From: JAOSJL01 sp963704035
GTDB lineage: Bacteria; Actinomycetota; Acidimicrobiia; IMCC26256; JAOSJL01
Direction: 5' to 3'
Length of the DNA: 64,000 bases
Assembly: GCA_963704035.1 (NCBI GenBank)
Contig: CAVPGR010000004.1
Location: forward strand, 1,054,001-1,118,000
Position numbers and translations under genes: made by a program. The notes beneath the pieces are model-generated. The model saw only the letters and a list, made by a program, of their open reading frames with translations, did no database searches and was not told where the DNA came from. This document shows positions 54,525 to 62,085 of the stretch, piece after piece. The first letter of the stretch is position 1; each line of letters begins with the position of its first letter.

Positions 54525-54557
54525 CGCACCGGTCCCCGTGTTGCCGGTTATTCCGCG

Positions 54558-54586
54558 ACGCTACGACCGGGCTCGCAAGCCGTCAA
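54558..54586 (-). promoter_or_regulatory. Array promoter for P7-P6
   Basis: TTGACG (54581-54586), 17-bp spacer, TAGCGT (54558-54563), 34 bp before the P7 ATG. Confidence 0.6.
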
Positions 54587-54620
54587 CGGGCGCCCAGCGC
54601 CGACGCGGCTTCTGAGGGGT

Positions 54621-55838
54621 TCAGCCGAACCAGACGTGGCGGAGGGTGTTGGTGCCGGTGATGTCACGGGTGAAGACGTGGACGTCTCCACCGGTGACAA
54701 CTACCGAGTTGTTGTAACCCACGGCGTCGTTCGTCGAACCGGGTAGTCCGCCGACGCCGTCGATGGTTTCGAGGATCCATGCCGTTCCGTTCCAGTAGGC
54801 GCGCCGGAGCGTGTCGGGTACGGCTCCGCCGTGGAACACCTGGGGCTTGCCGCCGTAGATCGTTGCGGCGGCCTCGTAGCCCACGTTGTTGTTCGTGTGC
54901 CCGGGCAGGGTGCTTCCCGGGCCGTCGAGCGCCTCGAAGGCCCAAGCCATGCCGTTGTAGTAGGCGTGACGCAGCGCCTTGTTGGCGGCGTCCTGATAGA
55001 AGACGTGTGGGCGCGCGTTGTACAGAACGACTGCGGGATATTGGCCGACAGCGTTCACGGTGTGACCCGGCACGGTGCTTCCCGGGCCGTCGAGCGCCTC
55101 GAAGGCCCACGCCACGCCGTTCCAGTAGGCGTGACGCAACGAGGTGTCCGTGATGTCGTCATAGAACACATGTGGTCTGCCGTTGTAGACGACAGCGGCC
55201 GAGTGTGTGCCGACCTCGTTCAGCGTGTGACCGGGTCGGGTGCTTCCCGTGCCGTCGAGCGTCTCGAAGGCCCACGCGACGCCGTTGTAGTAGGCGTGGC
55301 GCAGCGATTTGTCTGTGTCGTCGTAGTAGAAGACGTGGGGCCGAGCGTTGTACAGAAGAGTCGTTGTCGCCTTGCCCACGTCGTGAGTCGTACGCCCACC
55401 GCCGCCCCCGGCGCCGTCGAGGACCTCGAACGCCCAGGCGACACCGTTCCAGTAGGCGTGGCGCAGAACATCGTCGGTTTCGTCGTCGTAGAAGATGTGC
55501 GGCCGGCCGTTGTACACCAGAGCCGCCGACGGGCGACCGACGTGGTTGTTGGTGTGGCCCGGCCGGGGGCTGGTGGAGCCGTCGAGCGTCTCGAAGGCCC
55601 AGGCGATGCCGTTCCAGTAGGCGTGGCGTAGTACCCAGTTGGTCCCGTTGGCGCGCCCCGCATAGAACACATGCGGGTTGCCGTTGTAGACGATCGCCGA
55701 GCTGAAGTAACCCTGGGACTCGGTCGACGAACCGGGTCGGCCGCCGGGGCCGTCGAGCGTTTCGAAGTGCCAGTCGCATCCTGTGGCGAATAGAGCCATG
55801 AGCGCGACGCCGACGGTCAGTGTCCGCAGACGGCTCAT
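54621..55838 (-). CDS. Propeller lipoprotein P8
   Basis: 405 residues from the ATG at 55838, which overlaps the P9 stop (ATGA), so translation is coupled. Signal ALMALFATGC, mature DWHFETLDG. Several blades use the GSTxPGHTxN turn and LRHAYWNGVAW. The sixth blade is atypical (VFHGGAVPDTLRRAYW). Intact, ends LRHVWFG. Confidence 0.85.
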   Translation of the reverse strand: MSRLRTLTVGVALMALFATGCDWHFETLDGPGGRPGSSTESQGYFSSAIVYNGNPHVFYAGRANGTNWVLRHAYWNGIAWAFETLDGSTSPRPGHTNNHVGRPSAALVYNGRPHIFYDDETDDVLRHAYWNGVAWAFEVLDGAGGGGGRTTHDVGKATTTLLYNARPHVFYYDDTDKSLRHAYYNGVAWAFETLDGTGSTRPGHTLNEVGTHSAAVVYNGRPHVFYDDITDTSLRHAYWNGVAWAFEALDGPGSTVPGHTVNAVGQYPAVVLYNARPHVFYQDAANKALRHAYYNGMAWAFEALDGPGSTLPGHTNNNVGYEAAATIYGGKPQVFHGGAVPDTLRRAYWNGTAWILETIDGVGGLPGSTNDAVGYNNSVVVTGGDVHVFTRDITGTNTLRHVWFG

Positions 55839-57037
55839 CCGAACCACGCGTGGCGCAGAGTGCCGTCGGTGAGGTTCTCGTAGAAGACGCGCGTCTTGGC
55901 GCCGTCCTTGATCGCAGCCGCGCTCACACCCACGGAGTCCGTCGTGCGCCCGGCTGGTCCGCCCGCGCCGTCGAGGATCTCGAACGACCAGATGCTGCCC
56001 GTGTACTGAGCCTCACGGAGCTCGTTGTTGACCTCGTCGTTGTTGAACACGTGGATCTTCGAACTGTCGACGACCACGGTGTTGTAGTTGCCGACGTTGC
56101 CCACGATCCGTCCGTTGGATCCGCCGGCGCCGTCGAGTGTCTCGAAGGCCCAGGCGGCTCCGTTGTAGTACGCGTGCCGGAGCGTGGTGGTCGTGGCGTT
56201 GCGGTAGAAGACGTGTGGCCGCGAGCCGTAGATGACCGCTGCGTTGTCGAATCCGCTGCTCCCGAGCTCCCGACCGTCGGGCCCTCCGGCGCCGTCGAGT
56301 GTCTCGAACGCCCAGGCGACGCCGTTCCAGTAGGCGTGACGCAGGAGGCCGGCGGCCCCGCCCGTGTCGGAGTGGTAGAAGACGTGCGGGCGGGAGTTGT
56401 AAATGATGACGCTGGAGGCTTCGCCCGCGTAGTCGTCGACGCGACCGTTGGGTCCTCCGGCGCCGTCGAGCGTCTCGAAGGCCCACGCGACACCGTTGTA
56501 GTAGGCGTGACGCAGGTTCCCGTCGCTCTCGTCGAGGTAGAAGACGTGGGGCCGACCGTTGTACAGGACGACTGAGGTGTTCGAACCCAGAATCGAGTTG
56601 ATTCGCCCGCCGGCTCCGCCTGCCCCGTCGAGGGTCTCGAACGCCCACGCGACGCCGTTCCAGTAGGTGTGGCGGAGATTCCCGTCTGTCTGGTCCTGGT
56701 AGAAGACGTGGGGTCGGCTGTTGTAGAGAATCGCCGCGTTGTAGAGCCCCACGTCGTTCGTGGTTCTTCCGCCCGGCCCGCCGTTGCCGTCGAGAGTCTC
56801 GAACGCCCAGAACGAACCGTTCCAATAGGCGTGGCGAAGGGCGTTGTCGGTGGCGTCGTAGTAGAAGACGTGGGGCCCGCCGTTGTAGAGGATCGTGGCG
56901 TTGTACGTGCCCACGGTGTCGGTCGTGCGGCCGTTCGATCCGCCGTTGCCGTCGAGCGTCTCGAAGTGCCACGTGCACCCGGTGGCGAACAGCGCCGCGA
57001 TCACGACGCCTGCGACGATCGTTCTGGCTGCGCGCAC
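55835..57037 (-). CDS. Propeller lipoprotein P9
   Basis: 400 residues from the GTG at 57037. Signal VVIAALFATGC, mature TWHFETLDG. Blade 4 has an insertion (HSDTGGAAGLLRHAYW) and blade 6 is degenerate (VFNNDEVNNELREAQYTG). Intact, ends LRHAWFG. Coupled to P8. Confidence 0.85.
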   Translation of the reverse strand: MRAARTIVAGVVIAALFATGCTWHFETLDGNGGSNGRTTDTVGTYNATILYNGGPHVFYYDATDNALRHAYWNGSFWAFETLDGNGGPGGRTTNDVGLYNAAILYNSRPHVFYQDQTDGNLRHTYWNGVAWAFETLDGAGGAGGRINSILGSNTSVVLYNGRPHVFYLDESDGNLRHAYYNGVAWAFETLDGAGGPNGRVDDYAGEASSVIIYNSRPHVFYHSDTGGAAGLLRHAYWNGVAWAFETLDGAGGPDGRELGSSGFDNAAVIYGSRPHVFYRNATTTTLRHAYYNGAAWAFETLDGAGGSNGRIVGNVGNYNTVVVDSSKIHVFNNDEVNNELREAQYTGSIWSFEILDGAGGPAGRTTDSVGVSAAAIKDGAKTRVFYENLTDGTLRHAWFG

Positions 57038-57066
57038 GAGTCCCTCCGAGACGGGGTCAGGGAAGG

Positions 57067-57095
57067 ACGCTACGCGGGCCGGCTTCGAGCGTCAA
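57067..57095 (-). promoter_or_regulatory. Array promoter for P9-P8
   Basis: TTGACG (57090-57095), 17-bp spacer, TAGCGT (57067-57072), 29 bp before the P9 start. Confidence 0.6.
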
Positions 57096-57113
57096 CGATT
57101 CCGCGGAACCGTG

Positions 57114-58319
57114 TCAGCCGAGCCAGCCGTGTCGCAGGTCGCCGGTCGTTCTGTCGTAGTAAAAGACGTGGGGAAGTCCACCCGAGACGACGGCCGCGTT
57201 GTACCAGCCCACGTCGTCGAGGGTGCGGCCGTGGTCGAATCCGTTGCCGTCGAGGTGTTCGAATACCCATCCGACCTCGGTGTAGCGGGCGCGTCGGAGG
57301 TTGCCCGCGGTGCGGTCGTAGTAGAAGACCTGGGGGCGTCCGCCCGAGAGGATCGCGGCGGTGTCCTCACCGACGTCGTGGCCGGTACGACCGTCGGGGC
57401 CGCCGTTTCCGTCGAGGACCTCGAAGGCCCAGAACTGTCCGTTCCAGTATCCGTGGCGCAGCGTCCCGCCGAAGTCCTCGTCGTAGTAGAAGACGTGCGG
57501 ACGTCCGCCGTAGAGCACCACGGAGCTGAACGTGCCGACGTCGTTGCTGGTTCGTCCGTTCGGTCCGCCGTTGCCGTCGAGTGTCTCGAAGGCCCAGAAC
57601 TGGCCGTTCCAGTATCCGTGGCGGAGGTTGCTCTCGGTGGTGTCGTAGTAGAAGACGTGGGGTCGACCGCCGTAGAGAACCACGGCGTTGTAGAAGCCGA
57701 CGTTGTTGGGTGTGCGTCCGTTCGGGCCGCCGTTGCCGTCGAGTGTCTCGAACGCCCAGGCGACGCCGTTGTAGTAGGCGTGGCGCAGTGCACCCGCGGT
57801 GTCGTCGTAAAAGAAGACGTGGGGTCGTCCGTTGTAGAGCACCGCCGCGTTGAACTCACCGACGTTGTTGGGTGTGCGTCCGTTGGGTCCGCCGTTGCCG
57901 TCGAGTGTCTCGAACGCCCAGGCGACACCGTTGTAGTAGGCGTGGCGCAGTGCACCGTCGGTCCCGTCGAAGTAGAAGACGTGAGGCCGTCCGCCGTAGA
58001 GCATCGCCGCGCTGTACCGACCCACGTCATGGAGCGTTCGCCCGTTGCCACCGCCGTTGCCGTCGAGCACGTCGAGGGCCCAGAACTGTCCGTTCCAGTA
58101 TCCGTGGCGGAGATCCCCGTGCTCCCTGTCGTAGTAGAAGGCATGGGGTCGACCGTGGTAGACGACGGCCGCGTTGTACTCGCCGAGATCGGCGTCGACG
58201 CTCCCGTTCAGCCCGAACCCGTTGCCGTCGAGTGTCTCGAAGTTCCACTCGCACCCCGATGCGAGCAGCGCCACGAGGGCGACGGCAATCGTGAGTGAGC
58301 GCAGGTAGCGGTGTCCCAC
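57114..58319 (-). CDS. Propeller lipoprotein P10
   Basis: 401 residues from the GTG at 58319. Signal VALVALLASGC, mature EWNFETLDG. YGGRPHVFYYD replaces YNGRPHVFYYD in several blades. Two consecutive blades (NGGPNGRTPNNVG) are nearly identical. Ends LRHGWLG. The 57-bp gap to P11 contains no array-type promoter, so it belongs to the P13 unit. Confidence 0.85.
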   Translation of the reverse strand: MGHRYLRSLTIAVALVALLASGCEWNFETLDGNGFGLNGSVDADLGEYNAAVVYHGRPHAFYYDREHGDLRHGYWNGQFWALDVLDGNGGGNGRTLHDVGRYSAAMLYGGRPHVFYFDGTDGALRHAYYNGVAWAFETLDGNGGPNGRTPNNVGEFNAAVLYNGRPHVFFYDDTAGALRHAYYNGVAWAFETLDGNGGPNGRTPNNVGFYNAVVLYGGRPHVFYYDTTESNLRHGYWNGQFWAFETLDGNGGPNGRTSNDVGTFSSVVLYGGRPHVFYYDEDFGGTLRHGYWNGQFWAFEVLDGNGGPDGRTGHDVGEDTAAILSGGRPQVFYYDRTAGNLRRARYTEVGWVFEHLDGNGFDHGRTLDDVGWYNAAVVSGGLPHVFYYDRTTGDLRHGWLG

Positions 58320-58376
58320 GCTTCGATGATCGGCAGGTTTGGGCCCGACTTGAAAGATGGAGCGCTTCTCATCGGG

Positions 58377-59573
58377 TCAGCCGAACCAGCCGTGGCGCAG
58401 GTCACCACCGGGTGCGTCCCAGTAGAAGACGTGCGGTTGGCCGTTGTACAGCACCAGGGTGTTGTGGAGACCGACGCTGTTCGTGGTGCGGCCGTTCGAA
58501 CCGCCGTTGCCGTCGAGGGTCTCGAAGACCCAGGCCGATCCGTTGTAGGACGCGTGGCGAAGTTCCGCGCCCGTCTCCTTGTAGTAGAAGACCTGTGGTC
58601 GACCGCCGTAGAGCCCGGCGGCGTTGTAGCTGCCGAGGTCGGTGTCGAGGCGCCCGCCGGGTCCGCCGGCACCGTCGAGTGTCTCGAAGGCCCAGAACAC
58701 GCCGTTCCAGTATGCGTGGCGCAGGTCGGCGTCCGAGGTGTCGTAGTAGAAGGCGTGTGGCCGTCCGTTGTAGAGCACGACAGCGTTGAATGTGCCGACG
58801 GCTCCGTTCGTGCGGCCGTTCGAACCACCGTTGCCGTCGAGGGTTTCGAACCCCCACGCCGAGCCGTTGTAGTAGGCGTGGCGGAGCTGTTTGTTGCTGT
58901 CGTTGCGGTAGAAGACGTGGGGCCGTCCGTTGTAGAGGAGCGCCGCGCTGTACTCGCCCACCGCAGCATCGACCCGCCCGTTCGCTCCGCCGTCGCCGTC
59001 GAGGGTCTCGAAGATCCAGGTGAACCCGTTGTAGTACGCATGGCGGAGGTCACCGGCGGTGTTCGTGTAGTAGAAGACGTGCGGTCGACCGTTGTAGAGG
59101 AGCGCTTCGCTGAAGATGCCGACGTTCGCGTCGAGTCGGCCGTTGGCTCCACCGTTGCCGTCGAGGGTCTCGAAGGCCCAGGCGGCGCCGTTGTAGTACG
59201 CGTGGCGCAGATCGCCTTTCGTGCTGTCCCAGTAGAAGACGTGCGGGCGTCCGTTGTAGAGGACGACCGAGGTGGTCCACGCGACGTCCCAGTTCACGCG
59301 CCCGTTCCCGCCCCCGCTGCCGTCGAGGGTCTCGAAGGCCCAGAACGAGCCGTTGTAGTAGCCGTGTCTCAGGTCGCCGGCGGTGTCATCGCGGTAGAAG
59401 ACGTGGGGTCGACCGTTGTAGATGACCGACGACCCGAAGGTGCCGACGCCGGCATTGATCCGGCCGTTGGGTCCGTTGCTCTGGCCGTCGAGCGTCTCGA
59501 AGTTCCACTCACAGCCGGTGGCGACAAGGGCCGTGACGGCGATTCCGATGAGAAGTGTCCTGCCTGAGCGCAT
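58377..59573 (-). CDS. Propeller lipoprotein P11
   Basis: 398 residues from the ATG at 59573, 15 bp after the P12 stop. Signal IAVTALVATGC, mature EWNFETLDG; the start of the protein is almost the same as P12 (MRSGRTLLIG versus MRSGKTFLVG), so these two are a recent pair. Intact, ends LRHGWFG. Confidence 0.85.
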   Translation of the reverse strand: MRSGRTLLIGIAVTALVATGCEWNFETLDGQSNGPNGRINAGVGTFGSSVIYNGRPHVFYRDDTAGDLRHGYYNGSFWAFETLDGSGGGNGRVNWDVAWTTSVVLYNGRPHVFYWDSTKGDLRHAYYNGAAWAFETLDGNGGANGRLDANVGIFSEALLYNGRPHVFYYTNTAGDLRHAYYNGFTWIFETLDGDGGANGRVDAAVGEYSAALLYNGRPHVFYRNDSNKQLRHAYYNGSAWGFETLDGNGGSNGRTNGAVGTFNAVVLYNGRPHAFYYDTSDADLRHAYWNGVFWAFETLDGAGGPGGRLDTDLGSYNAAGLYGGRPQVFYYKETGAELRHASYNGSAWVFETLDGNGGSNGRTTNSVGLHNTLVLYNGQPHVFYWDAPGGDLRHGWFG

Positions 59574-59588
59574 CAAGTTGTCCTTCGG

Positions 59589-60791
59589 TCAGCCGAACCA
59601 GGCGTGGCGTAGGTAGTTGTTGAGATCCTCGTGGTAGAAGACGTGGGGTCCGCCGTTGTAGATCACCACGGCGTTGTACTGACCCACGGCTTCGTTCGTT
59701 CGACCGTTCGGACCGACGCTCTGACCGTCGAGGGTTTCGAAGGCCCATGCGCTTCCGGTCCACGATGCGCGACGGAGGTCCTTCAGCGTGCTGTCGAGGT
59801 AGAAGACGTTGGGCTTCCCGCCGTAGAGAACGGCGGCGTTGTAGGTACCGACACCGCTGTTGGTGTGGCCGGGGCGACCACCGGGACCGTCGAGGGTCTC
59901 GAAGTTCCACGCCACGCCGTTGTAGTAGGCGTGGCGGAGGCTGTTGTTGTCGGAGTCGTGGTAGAAGACGTGGGGTTTCCCACCGTAGAGGACGACGGCG
60001 TTGTGGGTGCCGGTGTTGACGCGGAGCCGTCCGTTGGGACCGTTCTGGTGGCCGTCGAGTGTCTCGAACGCCCACGCGACACCGTTGTAGTAGCCGTGGC
60101 GCAGAAGGCGGTTGTCGGACTCCCAGTAGAAGATGTGGGGTCGGCCGTTGTAGAGGATCGCCGCGTTGTACTCGCCGACGGCGTTGCCGGTGCTGCCGGG
60201 CCTACCTCCGAAACCGTCGAGGGTTTCGAACGCCCACGCGACACCGTTGTAGTAGGCGTGACGCAGCGAATGGTCGTCAGAGTCGTAGTAGAAGATGTGG
60301 GGTCGGCCGTTGTAGAGGATCGTCGCCGTGTATTCCCCGACGGCGTTGCCGGTGCTGCCGGGCCTACCTCCGAAACCGTCGAGGGTTTCGAACGCCCACG
60401 CGACACCGTTGTAGTAGGCGTGACGCAGCGAATGGTCGTCAGAGTCGTAGTAGAAGATGTGAGGTCGGCCGTTGTAGAGGATCGCCGAGGAGTACGATCC
60501 GACGTCGTTGTCGGTGTGGCCGGGCTTTCCTCCTGGGCCGTCGAGTGTTTCGAAGGCCCAGAACGAGCCGTTGAAGTACGCGTGGCGCAGGGTGTCGTTG
60601 ACCCCTTCCCCGTAGTAGAAGACGTGCGGGCGCCCGTTGTACATGAGTGCCGAGTTGTACCGTCCGACGCTCTCGGTGGTGCGGCCGTTGGGTCCACCGG
60701 AACCGTCGAGCGTCTCGAAGTTCCACTCGCACCCCGTGGCGACAAGGGCCGCGACAGCGATTCCGACGAGAAACGTCTTGCCTGAGCGCAT
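59589..60791 (-). CDS. Propeller lipoprotein P12
   Basis: 400 residues from the ATG at 60791, with GAAGGA upstream. Signal IAVAALVATGC, mature EWNFETLDG. Blades 2 and 3 are identical over 54 residues apart from one or two positions (both with IFYYDSDDHSLRHAYYNG and FGGRPGSTGNA turns), and blade 4 shares half of it. Intact, ends LRHAWFG. Confidence 0.87.
   Translation of the reverse strand: MRSGKTFLVGIAVAALVATGCEWNFETLDGSGGPNGRTTESVGRYNSALMYNGRPHVFYYGEGVNDTLRHAYFNGSFWAFETLDGPGGKPGHTDNDVGSYSSAILYNGRPHIFYYDSDDHSLRHAYYNGVAWAFETLDGFGGRPGSTGNAVGEYTATILYNGRPHIFYYDSDDHSLRHAYYNGVAWAFETLDGFGGRPGSTGNAVGEYNAAILYNGRPHIFYWESDNRLLRHGYYNGVAWAFETLDGHQNGPNGRLRVNTGTHNAVVLYGGKPHVFYHDSDNNSLRHAYYNGVAWNFETLDGPGGRPGHTNSGVGTYNAAVLYGGKPNVFYLDSTLKDLRRASWTGSAWAFETLDGQSVGPNGRTNEAVGQYNAVVIYNGGPHVFYHEDLNNYLRHAWFG
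60181..60504 (-). repeat. Near-identical adjacent blade units in P12
   Basis: Two 162-bp units, starting at about 60181 and 60343, differ at only a few bases over more than 140 bp. This is far closer than other blades of the same gene and shows very recent duplication or conversion. Confidence 0.75.
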
Positions 60792-60806
60792 CAAGGCGTC
60801 CTTCGG

Positions 60807-62024
60807 TCAGCCGAAGTAGGCGTGGCGAAGATCGTGGTTGGTGCTGTCCTGGTAGAAGACGTGGGGCCGGTTGTTGTACAGCACTGCCGTCGAGAAGTTC
60901 CCGACCCCCGCCGTGACGCGGCCGTTGCCACCCCCGAGGCCATCGAGGGTCTCGAAACCCCAGGCGGTGCCGGTGAAGTACGCGAGGCGCAGTGTGTTGG
61001 TGGTGTTGTCGTGGTAGAAGACTCGCGGTTTGCCGCCGTAGAGAATCGCTGAGGTCTGCGTTCCTCCGATGTTGCCCGTGATGCGCCCGTTCGGTCCGCC
61101 CATGCCGTCGAGCGTCTCGAAGGCCCACGCGACACCGTTCCAGTAGCCGTGGCGCAGGTTTGTCGCGCCGCTGTAGAACACGTGGGGCCGGCCCTTGTAG
61201 AGCACGACCTGGCTCGCGTTGCCGACGTTGGCGTCGATCTGGCCGGTCGGCCCGGTCTGGTGCCCGTCGAGTGTCTCGAACACCCACACGCTGCCGTTGT
61301 AGTAGGCGTGCCGGAGGTTTCCGTTTGTGCCGTCCTTGTAGAAGACGTGGGGTCGGAGGTTGTAGACGATCACCGACCCGTTGCCGTTCTGCACGTCTGC
61401 GTCGATGCGGCCGTTCGGGCCGTTCATGTGGCCGTCAAGGGTCTCGAAATCCCAGAAGACGCCGTTCCAGTAGCCGTGGCGCAGGTCCTTGTTGGTGATG
61501 TCGCGGTAGAAGACGTGCGGGCGCCCCTGATAGAGGAGCGCGACCGTGTACTCGCCGACATTCCCGTTCAGTCGTCCGTTCGGTCCGCCGGCGCCGTCGA
61601 GACTCTCGAAGGCCCATGACACGCCGTTGTAATAGGCGTGTCGGAGGTTTCCGTTGTTGACGTCGTAGTAGAAGACGTGCGGTCGCCCGTTGTAGAGCAC
61701 CGCCGATATGTAGTCACCCACAAAGGAGTTCACGCGACCGTTCGGCCCGCCAGCGCCGTCGAGGGTTTCGAACGCCCAGAAGGACCCGTTCCAGTAGCCG
61801 TGGCGCAGGTCGTCGTTTCCCGCCGCACCGTCCGGGTCGGAGCGGTAGAAAACGTGTGGGCGGCCGTTGTAGAGGAGTGCTGCCTGGTCAGCGCCGGCCT
61901 TGTCGGCATCTTGGCCGTTCGGGCCGTTTTGGTGGCCGTCGAGGGTCTCGAAGTTCCACTCGCAGCCCGTGGCGACGAGCGCTGCGATCGCGACGCCCGT
62001 GATGATCGTCCTGACCGCGCGCAT
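60807..62024 (-). CDS. Propeller lipoprotein P13 (first of the array)
   Basis: 405 residues, ATG at 62024. Signal VAIAALVATGC, mature EWNFETLDG. Blade 1 has an insertion (RSDPDGAAGNDDLRHGYW) and blade 5 is shortened (VFYSGATNLRHGYW). Intact, ends LRHAYFG. It begins 34 bp after the stop of the RimK fusion and heads a unit P13-P12-P11-P10 with gaps of 12-57 bp. Confidence 0.87.
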   Translation of the reverse strand: MRAVRTIITGVAIAALVATGCEWNFETLDGHQNGPNGQDADKAGADQAALLYNGRPHVFYRSDPDGAAGNDDLRHGYWNGSFWAFETLDGAGGPNGRVNSFVGDYISAVLYNGRPHVFYYDVNNGNLRHAYYNGVSWAFESLDGAGGPNGRLNGNVGEYTVALLYQGRPHVFYRDITNKDLRHGYWNGVFWDFETLDGHMNGPNGRIDADVQNGNGSVIVYNLRPHVFYKDGTNGNLRHAYYNGSVWVFETLDGHQTGPTGQIDANVGNASQVVLYKGRPHVFYSGATNLRHGYWNGVAWAFETLDGMGGPNGRITGNIGGTQTSAILYGGKPRVFYHDNTTNTLRLAYFTGTAWGFETLDGLGGGNGRVTAGVGNFSTAVLYNNRPHVFYQDSTNHDLRHAYFG

Positions 62025-62055
62025 GCCTACAGACCCCCATCGTTGCAGATACCGG

Positions 62056-62085
62056 ACGCTACGACGGCACCTCGCTGCTTGTCAA
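62056..62085 (-). promoter_or_regulatory. Array promoter for P13-P10
   Basis: TTGACA (62080-62085), 18-bp spacer, TAGCGT (62056-62061). It lies within the last codons of the RimK fusion gene. It is the only one with TTGACA and an 18-bp spacer. Confidence 0.6.

Larger units (their letters stand above)
44522..62024 (-). repeat. Tandem array of 13 paralogous seven-bladed propeller lipoprotein genes
   Basis: Thirteen genes in one direction, here numbered P1 (left) to P13 (right); P13 is first in transcription order. Each has a signal peptide with lipobox [AST]GC, then immediately W-x-F-E-T-L-D-G, then seven units of about 51-54 residues. A unit contains an NGRPHVFYYD-like strand, LRHAYYNG, WAFETLDG, and a GGPNGR turn. 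The seventh unit stops at LRHxWFG, so the N-terminal WxFETLDG must complete it, as in velcro-closed beta-propellers. The pattern resembles fucose-binding AAL/PLL-type lectin propellers, but no sugar site can be proven. 91 blades lie within 17.5 kb. All should be exported and lipid-anchored. Confidence 0.9.

Noticed and set aside
48352..61900. Regular 162-bp periodicity as a possible CRISPR or satellite array
   Set aside because: The repeats are coding, vary in codon usage, and keep one frame and protein motif; there are no constant repeats with unique spacers and no cas genes.
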